This document shows positions 44,206 through 54,000 of a stretch of DNA of 64,000 bases, piece by piece; the first letter of the stretch is position 1, and each line of letters starts with the position of its first letter. The notes beneath the pieces were generated by a model. The model was not told where the DNA came from. It made no database searches and saw nothing but the letters and a program-made list of their open reading frames with translations. This DNA is from an uncultured Bacteroidota bacterium (GTDB taxonomy: Bacteria; Bacteroidota; Bacteroidia; Chitinophagales; Saprospiraceae): contig CACLQQ010000004.1 in assembly GCA_902609095.1 (NCBI GenBank), positions 1 through 64,000 on the forward strand, given 5' to 3'. The position numbers and the translations under genes are program-made.

Positions 44206-45321
44206 ATGAAGTTTAGCGTTTCGTCGTCAGAATTATTAAAAAAATTAAGCCTTGCCAATGGTGTAATTGGCACAAATACAGTACTACCCATTTTAGAAGA
44301 TTTTCTTTTTGACTTAATCGAAAATGTCTTGACCATTACCTCTTCTAATTTGGAGACAACTATTGTTACCAGTGTTGAAGTAGCTATGGAAGAGGGAGGA
44401 CAAATAGCAATTCCTGCTAAAATTTTAATGGATACTTTGAAGGCATTACCTGAGCAACCTATAACATTTGAAGTTGATCAAGGAACAAAGGCCATTAAAA
44501 TTACCTCTGCATATGGTAGATATAAGTTGTCTGGGGATGCTCCAGAGGATTATCCAGAACTACCATTATCTAAAGATGTGCAATCTCTATCAATTACAGC
44601 AGAAATTTTGTCAAAGGTCTTAGCTAAGACTTTATTTGCCACGAGTAACGATGAGTTGAGGATGGCTATGCAAGGCCTATATTTCCAGATAGAGGAAGAA
44701 GAATTGATATTTGTAGCTACTGATGCACATAAGCTTGTTAAGTATAGTTTTAAAGTAGATGGACAGAATACTCCAAACTCCTTTATAGTCCCTAAAAAGG
44801 GTCTAATGTTATTGAAGAATGCTTTGGCCAGTGACCAGACGATTGAGCTTAGTTACAATTCTAATAATGTATTCTTTCAGCTTGACGAAACAAAAGTGAT
44901 CATCCGGTTGATAGATGCCAAGTATCCTGATTATAATGCAGTGATCCCTTACGACAATGCTAATATACTTGGACTTGAAAAAGGAGATTTCCAAAATTCA
45001 CTTAGACGTATAGCCATCTATGCTAATAAATCCACTAATCAGGTAGTATTAAATATAACTGATGGGAGCTTGACAATCTCTGCACAGGATTTAGATTTTT
45101 CTAATGAGGCAACTGAACAGTTGAGTTGCATCTATGATGGAGATACGATGAATATTGGATTTAATGCGAAGTTTTTAATTGAGATGCTTCAAGTAATTGG
45201 TTCAGATCAAGTGAGTTTTAAATTGTCAACTCCCAATAGAGCTGGTATCCTGGTTCCATCAGATCAAGCAGAAGGCGAAGAGTTAATTATGCTCGTTATG
45301 CCCGTTATGATGGGTAATTAA
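44206..45321 (+). CDS. dnaN: DNA polymerase III subunit beta
   Basis: MKFSVSSSELLKKLSLANGVIGTNTVLPILEDFLFD; C-terminal MLVMPVMMGN; start set at the internal ATG. Confidence 0.96.
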   Translation: MKFSVSSSELLKKLSLANGVIGTNTVLPILEDFLFDLIENVLTITSSNLETTIVTSVEVAMEEGGQIAIPAKILMDTLKALPEQPITFEVDQGTKAIKITSAYGRYKLSGDAPEDYPELPLSKDVQSLSITAEILSKVLAKTLFATSNDELRMAMQGLYFQIEEEELIFVATDAHKLVKYSFKVDGQNTPNSFIVPKKGLMLLKNALASDQTIELSYNSNNVFFQLDETKVIIRLIDAKYPDYNAVIPYDNANILGLEKGDFQNSLRRIAIYANKSTNQVVLNITDGSLTISAQDLDFSNEATEQLSCIYDGDTMNIGFNAKFLIEMLQVIGSDQVSFKLSTPNRAGILVPSDQAEGEELIMLVMPVMMGN

Positions 45322-45342
45322 TTACTTTAAAATTCGGCCCCT

Positions 45343-45924
45343 ATGAGTCATGTGGGATTATTTTTTGGTTCTTTCAATCCAGTTCATGTGGGTCATATGA
45401 TCATTGCTAATTATATGGTCGAACATACGGATCTTGATGAAGTATGGATGGTTTTAAGCCCACAGAATCCGTTCAAATCTCAAAGATCTTTAGCTAATGA
45501 TTATGATAGGTTGCACCTTCTGAACTTAGCCATTGGAGATCATTTCAAGATCAAATCTTCAAATGCTGAATTTAATCTTCCCAAGCCTTCATACACGATT
45601 GATACTCTCAGCTATTTAAAAGAAAAGTACCCCGACAAAAAGTTCTCACTAATAATGGGTGGAGACAATATCACCAATTTCCATAAGTGGAAAAACTATG
45701 ATCTCATTTTGAGAGATCATGATATATACATTTATAAAAGAGGGAATAAAACAGAACATAAACTTGGTGATAATCCAAATATTAAGTTTGCAGAAGCACC
45801 ATTGCTGAATATCTCTGCAAGCTACATCCGTAAGTCTATCAAAGAGGGTAATTCCATACAATATCTAGTCACAGAAGAAGTGTTTAGTTATCTGAACACT
45901 CATAATATCTATCAAAACCTGTGA
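45343..45924 (+). CDS. nadD: Nicotinate-nucleotide adenylyltransferase
   Basis: VGLFFGSFNPVHVGHMIIANYMVEHTDLDEVWMVLSPQNPFK; ISASYIRKSIKEG. Confidence 0.94.
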   Translation: MSHVGLFFGSFNPVHVGHMIIANYMVEHTDLDEVWMVLSPQNPFKSQRSLANDYDRLHLLNLAIGDHFKIKSSNAEFNLPKPSYTIDTLSYLKEKYPDKKFSLIMGGDNITNFHKWKNYDLILRDHDIYIYKRGNKTEHKLGDNPNIKFAEAPLLNISASYIRKSIKEGNSIQYLVTEEVFSYLNTHNIYQNL

Positions 45925-48242
45925 AGCGAATTTCTTTATTAATCCTCTGTGCCATGGTTATTTTAGATTGTATGGGTCAATCCAACTTGGCCTTAGGAGA
46001 GTGGAAATCTCATTTGCCACAGCAGTCAGGAAACTACGTAACACAAACCGAAGACAAGATCATCTACAGTAATTTCTGGAATTTGATTTTTATAGACAAA
46101 GAGGATATGACACCAACTTTTTTATCAAAAGTGGAAGGTCTTTCTGAAGTGGGAATCAATATCGTGGAATACGATCCAACTAACAATCAATTAGTTGTAG
46201 TCTATGAAGATTCTAACATTGATCTGATCCGAGAAGATGGAGCGATTATCAATATCCCCAACATCAAATTAAATAACTCAATCAGCGGTGATAAACGAAT
46301 CAATAGTATTGCTTTTGATGCCTTAGGTAATGTCTATTTAGCGACTGGATTTGGAGTAGTTAGTTTTGATGGTGCGACAGGTATCTTTTCGTCAACCACT
46401 ATAACTAATCTGAGAGTAAACGACATCTCTTACTTGGATGATCGAATATATGCAGCTACAATCGAAGGTTTATATAGCTTAGATCTTTCAGATGGTGGTT
46501 TAAATCTGAATGATTTCAGTTTATGGGAGATTATTGATGAAGCCTTTGGTTTGTCTTCTTTAAATGAGGTGTTTCAAGTAGAGGCAGCAGAAAACTATAT
46601 TTATGTTGGTTTTCAGCAAGAAGTTTTTCGAGGTGACTATAAAAAAGGGTTTGCAGAATTTTTTGCTCCGGAGAGTAATGATCTGCGACTGAGTTTTATC
46701 AATAGTTCTAACTCCTATCTTATTACGGGATATCAGGGTTCTGATTTTGTAAGCCCAGTATATTTTTTTTTGAATGATGCTATTATTCAAGGTGTGGAGG
46801 GATGTGTCAATGTTGTTTTAGGCGCAGAGGTCGATGAATCAGGTAGGGTGTGGTATGCAGATGATTTTCCTATTATCAGATTGTCTCGAAATATACAAGA
46901 AGGTTGTGAGCAAATCACCTATAATTCTCCTTTTCATCATACTATTAGCGACATAGATATTAAGGATGGAGTAGTCTATGCTTGTGATGGAGGAGTATCA
47001 GATAATTTTCAATATTTATTTAGTCGTAATGGCTTTTACATCAAGGATGGCCTCTCATGGACTAATTTCAATGAGTTTAATAGTAGTGATATCAGAAATA
47101 ATGAGCTATTAAGTTTTTTTAGAATTAAGGCAGATCAATTTTCTGATAGACTCTATGTAGGAAGCTATTGGGGTGGATTATTAGAGCTGGACCAGAGCGA
47201 TAACACTATAACTGTTTATACACAGGAGAACTCGACTCTTGAAGGAGCAATCGGAGATTTAGCAAGAGAACGAATAACAGGTATTGCTCTTGACGAATCT
47301 GCTAATCTCTGGGTTAGTACTTATGGTGCCGGACGTCCTCTCAATGTGAGAACACCTGAAGGAGTATGGAGTAGTTTCTCAGTTAATGCTCCGTCCACGA
47401 TCAGTAATATTACCTTTGATGACTTAGGGGTTCTGTGGTGTACGATTAGTGGAAGTTCTGGAGGAGTACTACTATACGATGGTGGTGACGATGTCTTGAC
47501 TGCATCAGACGATAGACAGCGCTACATTAATCAGTTTAATTCTGAGATCGATGCCCCCGTTAATGAAGTAACTAAAGACTTATCGGGAGAAATGTGGGTG
47601 GCAACGGATGAAGGCCCAGTGATTTTTGATTGTAGCCGAGATGCTATTGAAGAAGATTGTCAAGGACTGAGACAAATTGTGGAGATAGATAGTATTGCAG
47701 CTTTTTTGTTAGCTGACCAGACCATAACAGCTATTGAGGTTGATGGAGCAAATAGGAAATGGTTTGGAACGACCAACGGGATATTTGTTCAATCCGACGA
47801 CGGAGAAGAACAACTTTTCAGGTTTACAGAGGACAATAGCCCGTTATTTGATAATAGTATACAAGACATAGCCTATGAGCCTATATCTGGCGAGATGTAT
47901 ATTGCTACAAATCGAGGGATGATTTCATATAAAACAGAGACTACAGGAGGAAACCAAAGAAATCTTTTATCTGATATATATGCTTATCCAAACCCTGTAG
48001 AGCCTGATTATTTTGGTCCAGTAGCTATCAAAGGCTTAGCTACTGATGCGGAAGTTAAGATTACAGATTTGAATGGAAACTTAGTAGGCCAGAAACAAGC
48101 TTTAGGAGGCACAGCGATATGGGATTTGATTGGATTAGATGGTACTCCAGTCGAAACAGGGGTATACTTAGTATTTAGTAACCAGAGTAGGTCAATAGGC
48201 AGCCCTGATGGTGTTGCAACTAAGATTCTTGTAATTCGGTAG
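45921..48242 (+). CDS. porZ: PorZ-like two-domain beta-propeller protein with T9SS C-terminal signal
   Basis: N-term LGEWKSHLPQQSGNYVTQTEDKIIYSN; propeller repeats; C-terminal YAYPNPVEPDYFGPVAIKGLATDAEVKITDLNGNLV; overlaps nadD by GTGA. Confidence 0.85.
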   Translation: MKRISLLILCAMVILDCMGQSNLALGEWKSHLPQQSGNYVTQTEDKIIYSNFWNLIFIDKEDMTPTFLSKVEGLSEVGINIVEYDPTNNQLVVVYEDSNIDLIREDGAIINIPNIKLNNSISGDKRINSIAFDALGNVYLATGFGVVSFDGATGIFSSTTITNLRVNDISYLDDRIYAATIEGLYSLDLSDGGLNLNDFSLWEIIDEAFGLSSLNEVFQVEAAENYIYVGFQQEVFRGDYKKGFAEFFAPESNDLRLSFINSSNSYLITGYQGSDFVSPVYFFLNDAIIQGVEGCVNVVLGAEVDESGRVWYADDFPIIRLSRNIQEGCEQITYNSPFHHTISDIDIKDGVVYACDGGVSDNFQYLFSRNGFYIKDGLSWTNFNEFNSSDIRNNELLSFFRIKADQFSDRLYVGSYWGGLLELDQSDNTITVYTQENSTLEGAIGDLARERITGIALDESANLWVSTYGAGRPLNVRTPEGVWSSFSVNAPSTISNITFDDLGVLWCTISGSSGGVLLYDGGDDVLTASDDRQRYINQFNSEIDAPVNEVTKDLSGEMWVATDEGPVIFDCSRDAIEEDCQGLRQIVEIDSIAAFLLADQTITAIEVDGANRKWFGTTNGIFVQSDDGEEQLFRFTEDNSPLFDNSIQDIAYEPISGEMYIATNRGMISYKTETTGGNQRNLLSDIYAYPNPVEPDYFGPVAIKGLATDAEVKITDLNGNLVGQKQALGGTAIWDLIGLDGTPVETGVYLVFSNQSRSIGSPDGVATKILVIR

Positions 48243-49368
48243 CAACTTTTGATAAGGCTTTTCTGTAAAGCTGTTCATAATGAGGAACAACTCTATCAAC
48301 ATTAAACTCCTGTGCTTTAGCTAATGCGTTTTCTCTGAATTTCTGATGAACTTCTGGAGAGGATAGGATTTTAATTGCATTGTTAGCCATATCTTCTACA
48401 TCGCCCACATTACTTAGGTAACCTGTCTCTCCATCAATATTGACCTCGGGTATACCTCCTACATTAGTTGATACAACAGGTACTTCTAATGCCATAGCTT
48501 CCAACGCAGCTAGTCCGAAACTCTCATTAGATGATGGCAATAAGAAGAGATCAGAAATAGATAATAGCTCTTCTATTACTCCTTGCTTGCCTAAGAATCT
48601 AATTTCATCACAGAGCCCAATATCTCTGCAAACTTTTTCAAGCTTTGAGCGCTGAGGGCCATCTCCTATCATAAGTAATTTGGACGGCATCTTCTCATAT
48701 ATTTTTTGAAATATATAAACGGCATCTTCAGCACGTTTTACTGATCTAAAGTTCGAAATATGAGTGAGGATCTTTTCTCCATCTGGTGCAATAGCTTTCT
48801 TGAAATGATTTTTATCAGTACGCCTGAACTTATCAAAATCTATGAAATTATAGACCACATCAATTTCTGTAGTAATATTAAAATTATTGAGCGTGGCCTC
48901 TTTAAGGAAATTAGATACTGCAGATACGCCATCACTATTATTAATGCTGAACTCTACGACTGTAGAAAGTGCAGGATCTTTTCCTACTAGCGTGATATCT
49001 GTCCCATGTAGAGTTGTTATAACAGGAATATTTACATTCTTTGTTTTCAGGATACTCTTCGCCATGAATGCTACGGCCGCATGAGGGATTGCATAATGAA
49101 CATGCAGTAAATCCAGTTTCTCATTCAAAACAACATCTACCAATTTACCGGCTAGCGTTGTTTCATAAGGAGTATATTTAAAAAGTGAGTACTTGAAAGG
49201 AAGAACCTCATGAAAGAAGACATTTCCCATAAATACATTCAAACGAGCAGGTCGTTCATAGGTAATGAAATGAACGTCGTTACCTTTCTTAGCAAGATTT
49301 ATCCCAAGCTCTGTTGCTACAACGCCACTACCGCCAAATGTTGGATAACAGACTATTCCTATTTTCAT
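48220..49368 (-). CDS. bshA: N-acetyl-alpha-D-glucosaminyl L-malate synthase BshA
   Basis: MKIGIVCYPTFGGSGVVATELGINLAKKGNDVHFITYERPARL. Confidence 0.95.
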   Translation of the reverse strand: MKIGIVCYPTFGGSGVVATELGINLAKKGNDVHFITYERPARLNVFMGNVFFHEVLPFKYSLFKYTPYETTLAGKLVDVVLNEKLDLLHVHYAIPHAAVAFMAKSILKTKNVNIPVITTLHGTDITLVGKDPALSTVVEFSINNSDGVSAVSNFLKEATLNNFNITTEIDVVYNFIDFDKFRRTDKNHFKKAIAPDGEKILTHISNFRSVKRAEDAVYIFQKIYEKMPSKLLMIGDGPQRSKLEKVCRDIGLCDEIRFLGKQGVIEELLSISDLFLLPSSNESFGLAALEAMALEVPVVSTNVGGIPEVNIDGETGYLSNVGDVEDMANNAIKILSSPEVHQKFRENALAKAQEFNVDRVVPHYEQLYRKALSKVATELQES

Positions 49369-49536
49369 CCGTTAGATTTAATTGAGATCTGTATTTTTGG
49401 AGGGCACAAAGATTATAGTTAGTAAGCCTACAATAAATGAGAATACGAAACTATTGTTTCACTCAAAGCATTATAATCAGTGGTTTAATAGCCTGAATTC
49501 CTTTGGAGGACATTGTGAAGTATATTCACTTATTTT

Positions 49537-50409
49537 ATGGTTGTATATTCTATCAAGGATGTTGAGAAGTTAACTGGTGTAAAAGCACACACCATTAGGA
49601 TTTGGGAGAAACGCTACAATATCATTGAACCTAAGCGGACCGAAAAGAATATCAGGTACTACCTTGACGATGACCTTAAGCAGATACTTAACATTGCACT
49701 TCTCAATCGACATGGCATAAAAATCTCGAAGATCTCTGATATGAATAATGCAGAGATTCTCAGACGAGTGGCTGAGATTGCTGATATAGATGAATCTTTT
49801 GAAGGTCAGCTTGATACTCTTACTATATCTCTTATAGATTTAGATGAGGAGAAGTTCTTAAAGATCTTCAACAAGAATTTACAGGAGCGAGGATTCGTCG
49901 AAACGATGCTCGAGGTGATCTATCCGCTGCTTGACAAGTTAGCGATGATGTGGATCACAGGTAGCATCAAGTCCATCCATGAGAAGTTTGTATCCAATCT
50001 GATAAAGAGAAAGTCTATCGTCTATATAGATGGCCTTAAACCTACTCGCCAGGAGACATTCTTAATTTATTTGCCAGAAGGAGAAATGAACGAACTCAGT
50101 TTACTCTTTCTCAACTACTTAATCAGCTCTCATGGATTCAAGGTGATCAATGCTGGGGTTGACGTAAGCATTGAAGATTTAATAGAGACTAAAGGAGTAA
50201 GGGTGCCAGAATATATTATGACAATTGTTAATGATAGTCTATCCGGCCAACAATTGGAGGTCTACATCGATCATATTTGCAACGAATTCCCTGACACTGA
50301 AGTGGTCCTATCAGGAATACAAGTAGAAACAATGTCACCAGATTTCAACGGTCGTGTGAATATTGTAAAGTCTTCTGAAGAGACTATGGTATACTTGAAT
50401 AGATTATAA
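49537..50409 (+). CDS. MerR-family regulator with B12-binding-like C-terminal domain
   Basis: YSIKDVEKLTGVKAHTIRIWEKRYNIIEPKRTEKNIRYY HTH; C-terminal YLPEGEMNELSLLFLNYLISSHGFKVINAGVDV. Confidence 0.88.
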   Translation: MVVYSIKDVEKLTGVKAHTIRIWEKRYNIIEPKRTEKNIRYYLDDDLKQILNIALLNRHGIKISKISDMNNAEILRRVAEIADIDESFEGQLDTLTISLIDLDEEKFLKIFNKNLQERGFVETMLEVIYPLLDKLAMMWITGSIKSIHEKFVSNLIKRKSIVYIDGLKPTRQETFLIYLPEGEMNELSLLFLNYLISSHGFKVINAGVDVSIEDLIETKGVRVPEYIMTIVNDSLSGQQLEVYIDHICNEFPDTEVVLSGIQVETMSPDFNGRVNIVKSSEETMVYLNRL

Positions 50410-50431
50410 GGCTAAGAATAAATTAAATTAC

Positions 50432-51199
50432 TTAGGAAACTGCGTTATACTTCTCAGTTAGTTTTTCAGCAATGTTGTTGTCCACTAAGACCCTTCCGCA
50501 ATGTTCACATGCAATAATCTTCTTGTAATGGCTAATTTCAATCTGTAACTGAGGAGGAATTCTGTTGAAACAACCAGAACAGGCATCTCTCTCAACTGTG
50601 ACAACTGCAAGGCCATTACGATATCTAGATCTAACTCTTGTATAAGCTTTAATCAATCTATCTTCAATGTTCTCTTTAGCTTCTTCAGAAAGCTTCTGTA
50701 ACTCTGCTTCCTTGGCATTAGTCTTTTCTATGATTTTTTCAAGCTCAACCTTTTTAACATCAAGGTTTTTTTGCTTGGCATCCATTTTTTCTTGTGTTTC
50801 AGAGAGAGTGACGTTTTTGACTTCTTTGTTTCGCTCAGCGTCACTAATCTTCTTTTCAGAAAGTTGTATCTCTAATTTTTGAAGCTCGATTTCTTTAGTC
50901 AATGCTTCGAACTCTCTGTTGTTTTTAACGTCGTCCAACTGCTTTTCGTATCGTTCGATAAGCATTGTAGACTCCTGCATGTTAGCCTTATGAGCACTAA
51001 CCTCTTGGTCCATATCAGCAATGGCATCCTCTAATTTCTTAATTCTCTTACTTAGACCTTGAATCTCATCTTCTAGATCGCTTACTTCTATTGGTAGTTC
51101 ACCTTTAAGAACTTGAATCTCATCAATGTTAGAATCTATTAACTGCAGATTATAAAGTTCCTTTAATTTATCTGCTATTCCAGATGCTGCCTTAGCCAT
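50432..51199 (-). CDS. Coiled-coil C4-type zinc ribbon protein
   Basis: 255 aa; long coiled coil then RDACSGCFNRIPPQLQIEISHYKKIIACEHCGRVLV. Confidence 0.9.
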   Translation of the reverse strand: MAKAASGIADKLKELYNLQLIDSNIDEIQVLKGELPIEVSDLEDEIQGLSKRIKKLEDAIADMDQEVSAHKANMQESTMLIERYEKQLDDVKNNREFEALTKEIELQKLEIQLSEKKISDAERNKEVKNVTLSETQEKMDAKQKNLDVKKVELEKIIEKTNAKEAELQKLSEEAKENIEDRLIKAYTRVRSRYRNGLAVVTVERDACSGCFNRIPPQLQIEISHYKKIIACEHCGRVLVDNNIAEKLTEKYNAVS

Positions 51200-51269
51200 A
51201 ATGTTTATTGATTGATTGCTTATGAGATATGCCTATTAGAAAAAATCTTAGGCAGTTTTCATCAATAAT

Positions 51270-52058
51270 TCAATAATAATTTATTGGGTTCGTCACCACT
51301 TTCGTACAACGGGCTGCAAATTTAGGAAATTTCTCTTTAAGAAGTTTAAATAAAAGTTCGATAGTAAAGTACTCACTTTCATAATGTCCAATGTCCGCTA
51401 TAATTATCTTACCGTTTGCATCAAAGAATTCATGATACTTATAATCAGAGGTGATAAAAATGTCTGCTCTTGCTGAGATAGCGTCTGCTAACAAAAAGCT
51501 ACCTGATCCACCACATACAGCGACCATACTGATTTTTTTATTGATAAGGGCTGTATGTTTAATCGTAGCGAGTAACATAGCTTGTTTAATGTGTGCTAAG
51601 AATTTCTTGGGAGCCATAGGTTCACTTAGTGATCCGAGGATACCTGAGCCAATAGTCTTATTTTCTGGAGTCTTAGGTTTGAGAATTTCACAATCTATCA
51701 GGCCGATCTTTTCTGCTATTTTTTGATTAACACCATGATCTAACACATTATCAAGGTTAGTGTGGATGGCATAGATTGCTATGTCATTTTTGATTGCTTT
51801 AACGACAACTCTATGAACATAATTAGAGGGATCAAACTGCTTAATTCCTGAGAATACGATAGGATGATGTGATATGATCAGATTATATCCTAATTCTATT
51901 GCTTCGTCTACAACGGCCTCTGTGCAATCGAGAGATATAAGAGCCCCTCCAATACTTTGATCGAGATTACCAAAGATCAATCCTGAATTATCGTAGAATT
52001 CTTGAAGATGTGGTGGAGCAATACTTTCGAGGTGATTGATAATATCCCGTAAAATCAT
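51270..52058 (-). CDS. Nif3-like dinuclear metal-centre protein
   Basis: LESIAPPHLQEFYDNSGLIFG, LIISHHPIVFSGIKQ, AIYAIHTNLDNVLDHGVN, DIGHYESE. Confidence 0.93.
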   Translation of the reverse strand: MILRDIINHLESIAPPHLQEFYDNSGLIFGNLDQSIGGALISLDCTEAVVDEAIELGYNLIISHHPIVFSGIKQFDPSNYVHRVVVKAIKNDIAIYAIHTNLDNVLDHGVNQKIAEKIGLIDCEILKPKTPENKTIGSGILGSLSEPMAPKKFLAHIKQAMLLATIKHTALINKKISMVAVCGGSGSFLLADAISARADIFITSDYKYHEFFDANGKIIIADIGHYESEYFTIELLFKLLKEKFPKFAARCTKVVTNPINYY

Positions 52059-52525
52059 AATGATTTAATTCTATTTATAATATCCGTAGTTGAGATGGAA
52101 TCAATAAGAGATATGGATACGACTTTCCCCCCATATTTTGATACCAACTGCGCTTCAGGTAGCTGACTTAAGTCATATTCTGCTCCTTTAGCAAAAATAT
52201 CTGGCTTGATTATTTTCAACTCTTCTATTGGGTTTATACTGTTGAACATAAGAATGGCATCTACAAATCTTAAAGAGGATAGCAAGTTAGCTCGATCCTG
52301 TTCTGAATAGATAGGTCTACCTACTCCCTTGAGCTGTTTTACGGATTCATCGCTATTCAGACCTACAATAAGAATATCGCCATATTGGGAAGCTTCTTTG
52401 AGACTATGGACATGTCCAACATGCAGTAAATCAAAGCAGCCATTGGTCCAAACAACATTCTTTTCTCCACATATATCTTGTTTTAATTCTTGTGGGTCTA
52501 AGTAGATTTGTTTCTTGAAACGCAC
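52055..52525 (-). CDS. rfaE2: D-glycero-beta-D-manno-heptose 1-phosphate adenylyltransferase
   Basis: VVWTNGCFDLLHVGHVHSLKEASQYGDILIVGLNSDESVKQLKG. Confidence 0.93.
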   Translation of the reverse strand: MRFKKQIYLDPQELKQDICGEKNVVWTNGCFDLLHVGHVHSLKEASQYGDILIVGLNSDESVKQLKGVGRPIYSEQDRANLLSSLRFVDAILMFNSINPIEELKIIKPDIFAKGAEYDLSQLPEAQLVSKYGGKVVSISLIDSISTTDIINRIKSL

Positions 52526-53556
52526 TATCTATTGGCAAAAGGTAAAAGAATGAGGCTGATTAATCCGAATAAGATATTGCAAAATATATTGATAGCAAAA
52601 AAGGTGATCATAGCAATGCTAAAAGCACTAATCTCATTTATCTCCAATAATTTGAGGGACTCAACAAGCATAGCATGGTAACTTCCCATCCCCCCAGGAG
52701 ATGGAAAAACCATACCCAATGCAGCGAAATCAAAGCACAATAGCGAATCTGTCAAAGAAATATGTTCTGTCGGTGCAAACGACAAGAAACCCATCCAATG
52801 CATAGCCACATAGTTGAACCATATACCTACAGAGTAAAAAACAAATAATGGTAAATTGTTAACAGATGTGAGTGAGGCTATGCCCTCAATAAATCCATTG
52901 ATTATAATTATAAATTTTAAGAACCAGTTTGAAGGATCTTGTGATTTATTGAGATGTCTGTAAAGGAATATCACACCGACTAATCCAAGGATTCCAACTA
53001 TACCCAACATGATTATCATCTTAGTATTAATATTTAGGTTTTGCTCAAAGTAGTTTAACATGAGCTCGCTGTGTATCAATAGTCCTAACAGGATTAAAGT
53101 AATTAAACAGAGGAAATCTATTATTCTTCCTAAAACTATAGTCCCAAGGACTGTTTCATAAGGGATTTTCTCGTATTTAGAAAATAAACCGGCCCTTATA
53201 AGTTCACCCATTCTAGGAAGACCAAGATTAGCGAAATAGCCTACCATGACAGTATAGAAGGCATTGGCTAGTCCAGTTTGATAACCCATTGGCTTGAATA
53301 ACATGACCCATCTTAGTGCCCTAAACAAACAGCTTATCATGTATGCCACACACATCGATAAGATCCACCAATAATTTGTACTCTTAAAATCTGATATAAG
53401 TTTATCCCAAAGACTGCAGTTTTCAGGAGAGATACGTTTAATTGCGCAATCTTCTGCATACGACGAGGCTAAGCTCTGCCAAAGAAAGTACAATATAACT
53501 GCTCCTAAAGAGCCAAAAATGATAGTCTGTACGATGCTTTTTCTTACTTGGCTCAA
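52525..53556 (-). CDS. Lysylphosphatidylglycerol synthase TM-region / flippase-like protein
   Basis: 343 aa multi-TM; ISCLFRALRWVMLFKPMGYQTGLANAFYTVMVGYFANLGLPRMGELIRAGLFSKYE; FPSPGGMGSYHAM. Confidence 0.88.
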   Translation of the reverse strand: MSQVRKSIVQTIIFGSLGAVILYFLWQSLASSYAEDCAIKRISPENCSLWDKLISDFKSTNYWWILSMCVAYMISCLFRALRWVMLFKPMGYQTGLANAFYTVMVGYFANLGLPRMGELIRAGLFSKYEKIPYETVLGTIVLGRIIDFLCLITLILLGLLIHSELMLNYFEQNLNINTKMIIMLGIVGILGLVGVIFLYRHLNKSQDPSNWFLKFIIIINGFIEGIASLTSVNNLPLFVFYSVGIWFNYVAMHWMGFLSFAPTEHISLTDSLLCFDFAALGMVFPSPGGMGSYHAMLVESLKLLEINEISAFSIAMITFFAINIFCNILFGLISLILLPFANR

Positions 53557-53565
53557 GAGTAAAGG

Positions 53566-53910
53566 TTATATGCCGTTATGATCATCGGGAAATACATTAA
53601 TCGAGGTAAACTCAGGATGCTCCTCAGGAGTAATCCAAGCGTAAGATATAATGATTATTTTATCTCCTTCTCCCATTTTGAGAGCTGCGGCTCCATTAAT
53701 ACTGATGATGCCAGAACCTTTTTCACCTTTGATTACATAGGTTTCTAGTCGTTCTCCATTATTAATGTTGAGAACTTGTACTCGTTCTCTTTCATATATA
53801 TTGGCGGTCTCCATCAGTATTTCGTCAATGGCGATACTGCCCATATAATTTAGATTGGCCTCCGTTATCGTAGCTCTGTGAATCTTGGATTTTTTGACCT
53901 GTATGAACAT
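53566..53910 (-). CDS. panD: Aspartate 1-decarboxylase
   Basis: VKKSKIHRATITEANLNYMGSIAIDEILMETANIYERERVQVLNINNGERLETYVI. Confidence 0.96.
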   Translation of the reverse strand: MFIQVKKSKIHRATITEANLNYMGSIAIDEILMETANIYERERVQVLNINNGERLETYVIKGEKGSGIISINGAAALKMGEGDKIIIISYAWITPEEHPEFTSINVFPDDHNGI

Positions 53911-54000
53911 GTGTAAATCTTATGTGCTCACTTGAGCATCGCAAAAGTAAGTTTAATAGTCAGTTTATATTTTATAATCTACTGGCTTTTAGTAAGAAGG

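Noticed and set aside
48440-49084. ORFs on + strand within bshA
   Set aside because: Shadow ORFs antisense to a well-supported gene
49382-49573. 63 aa + strand ORF overlapping the MerR start
   Set aside because: No motif; overlaps the better-supported MerR CDS in another frame
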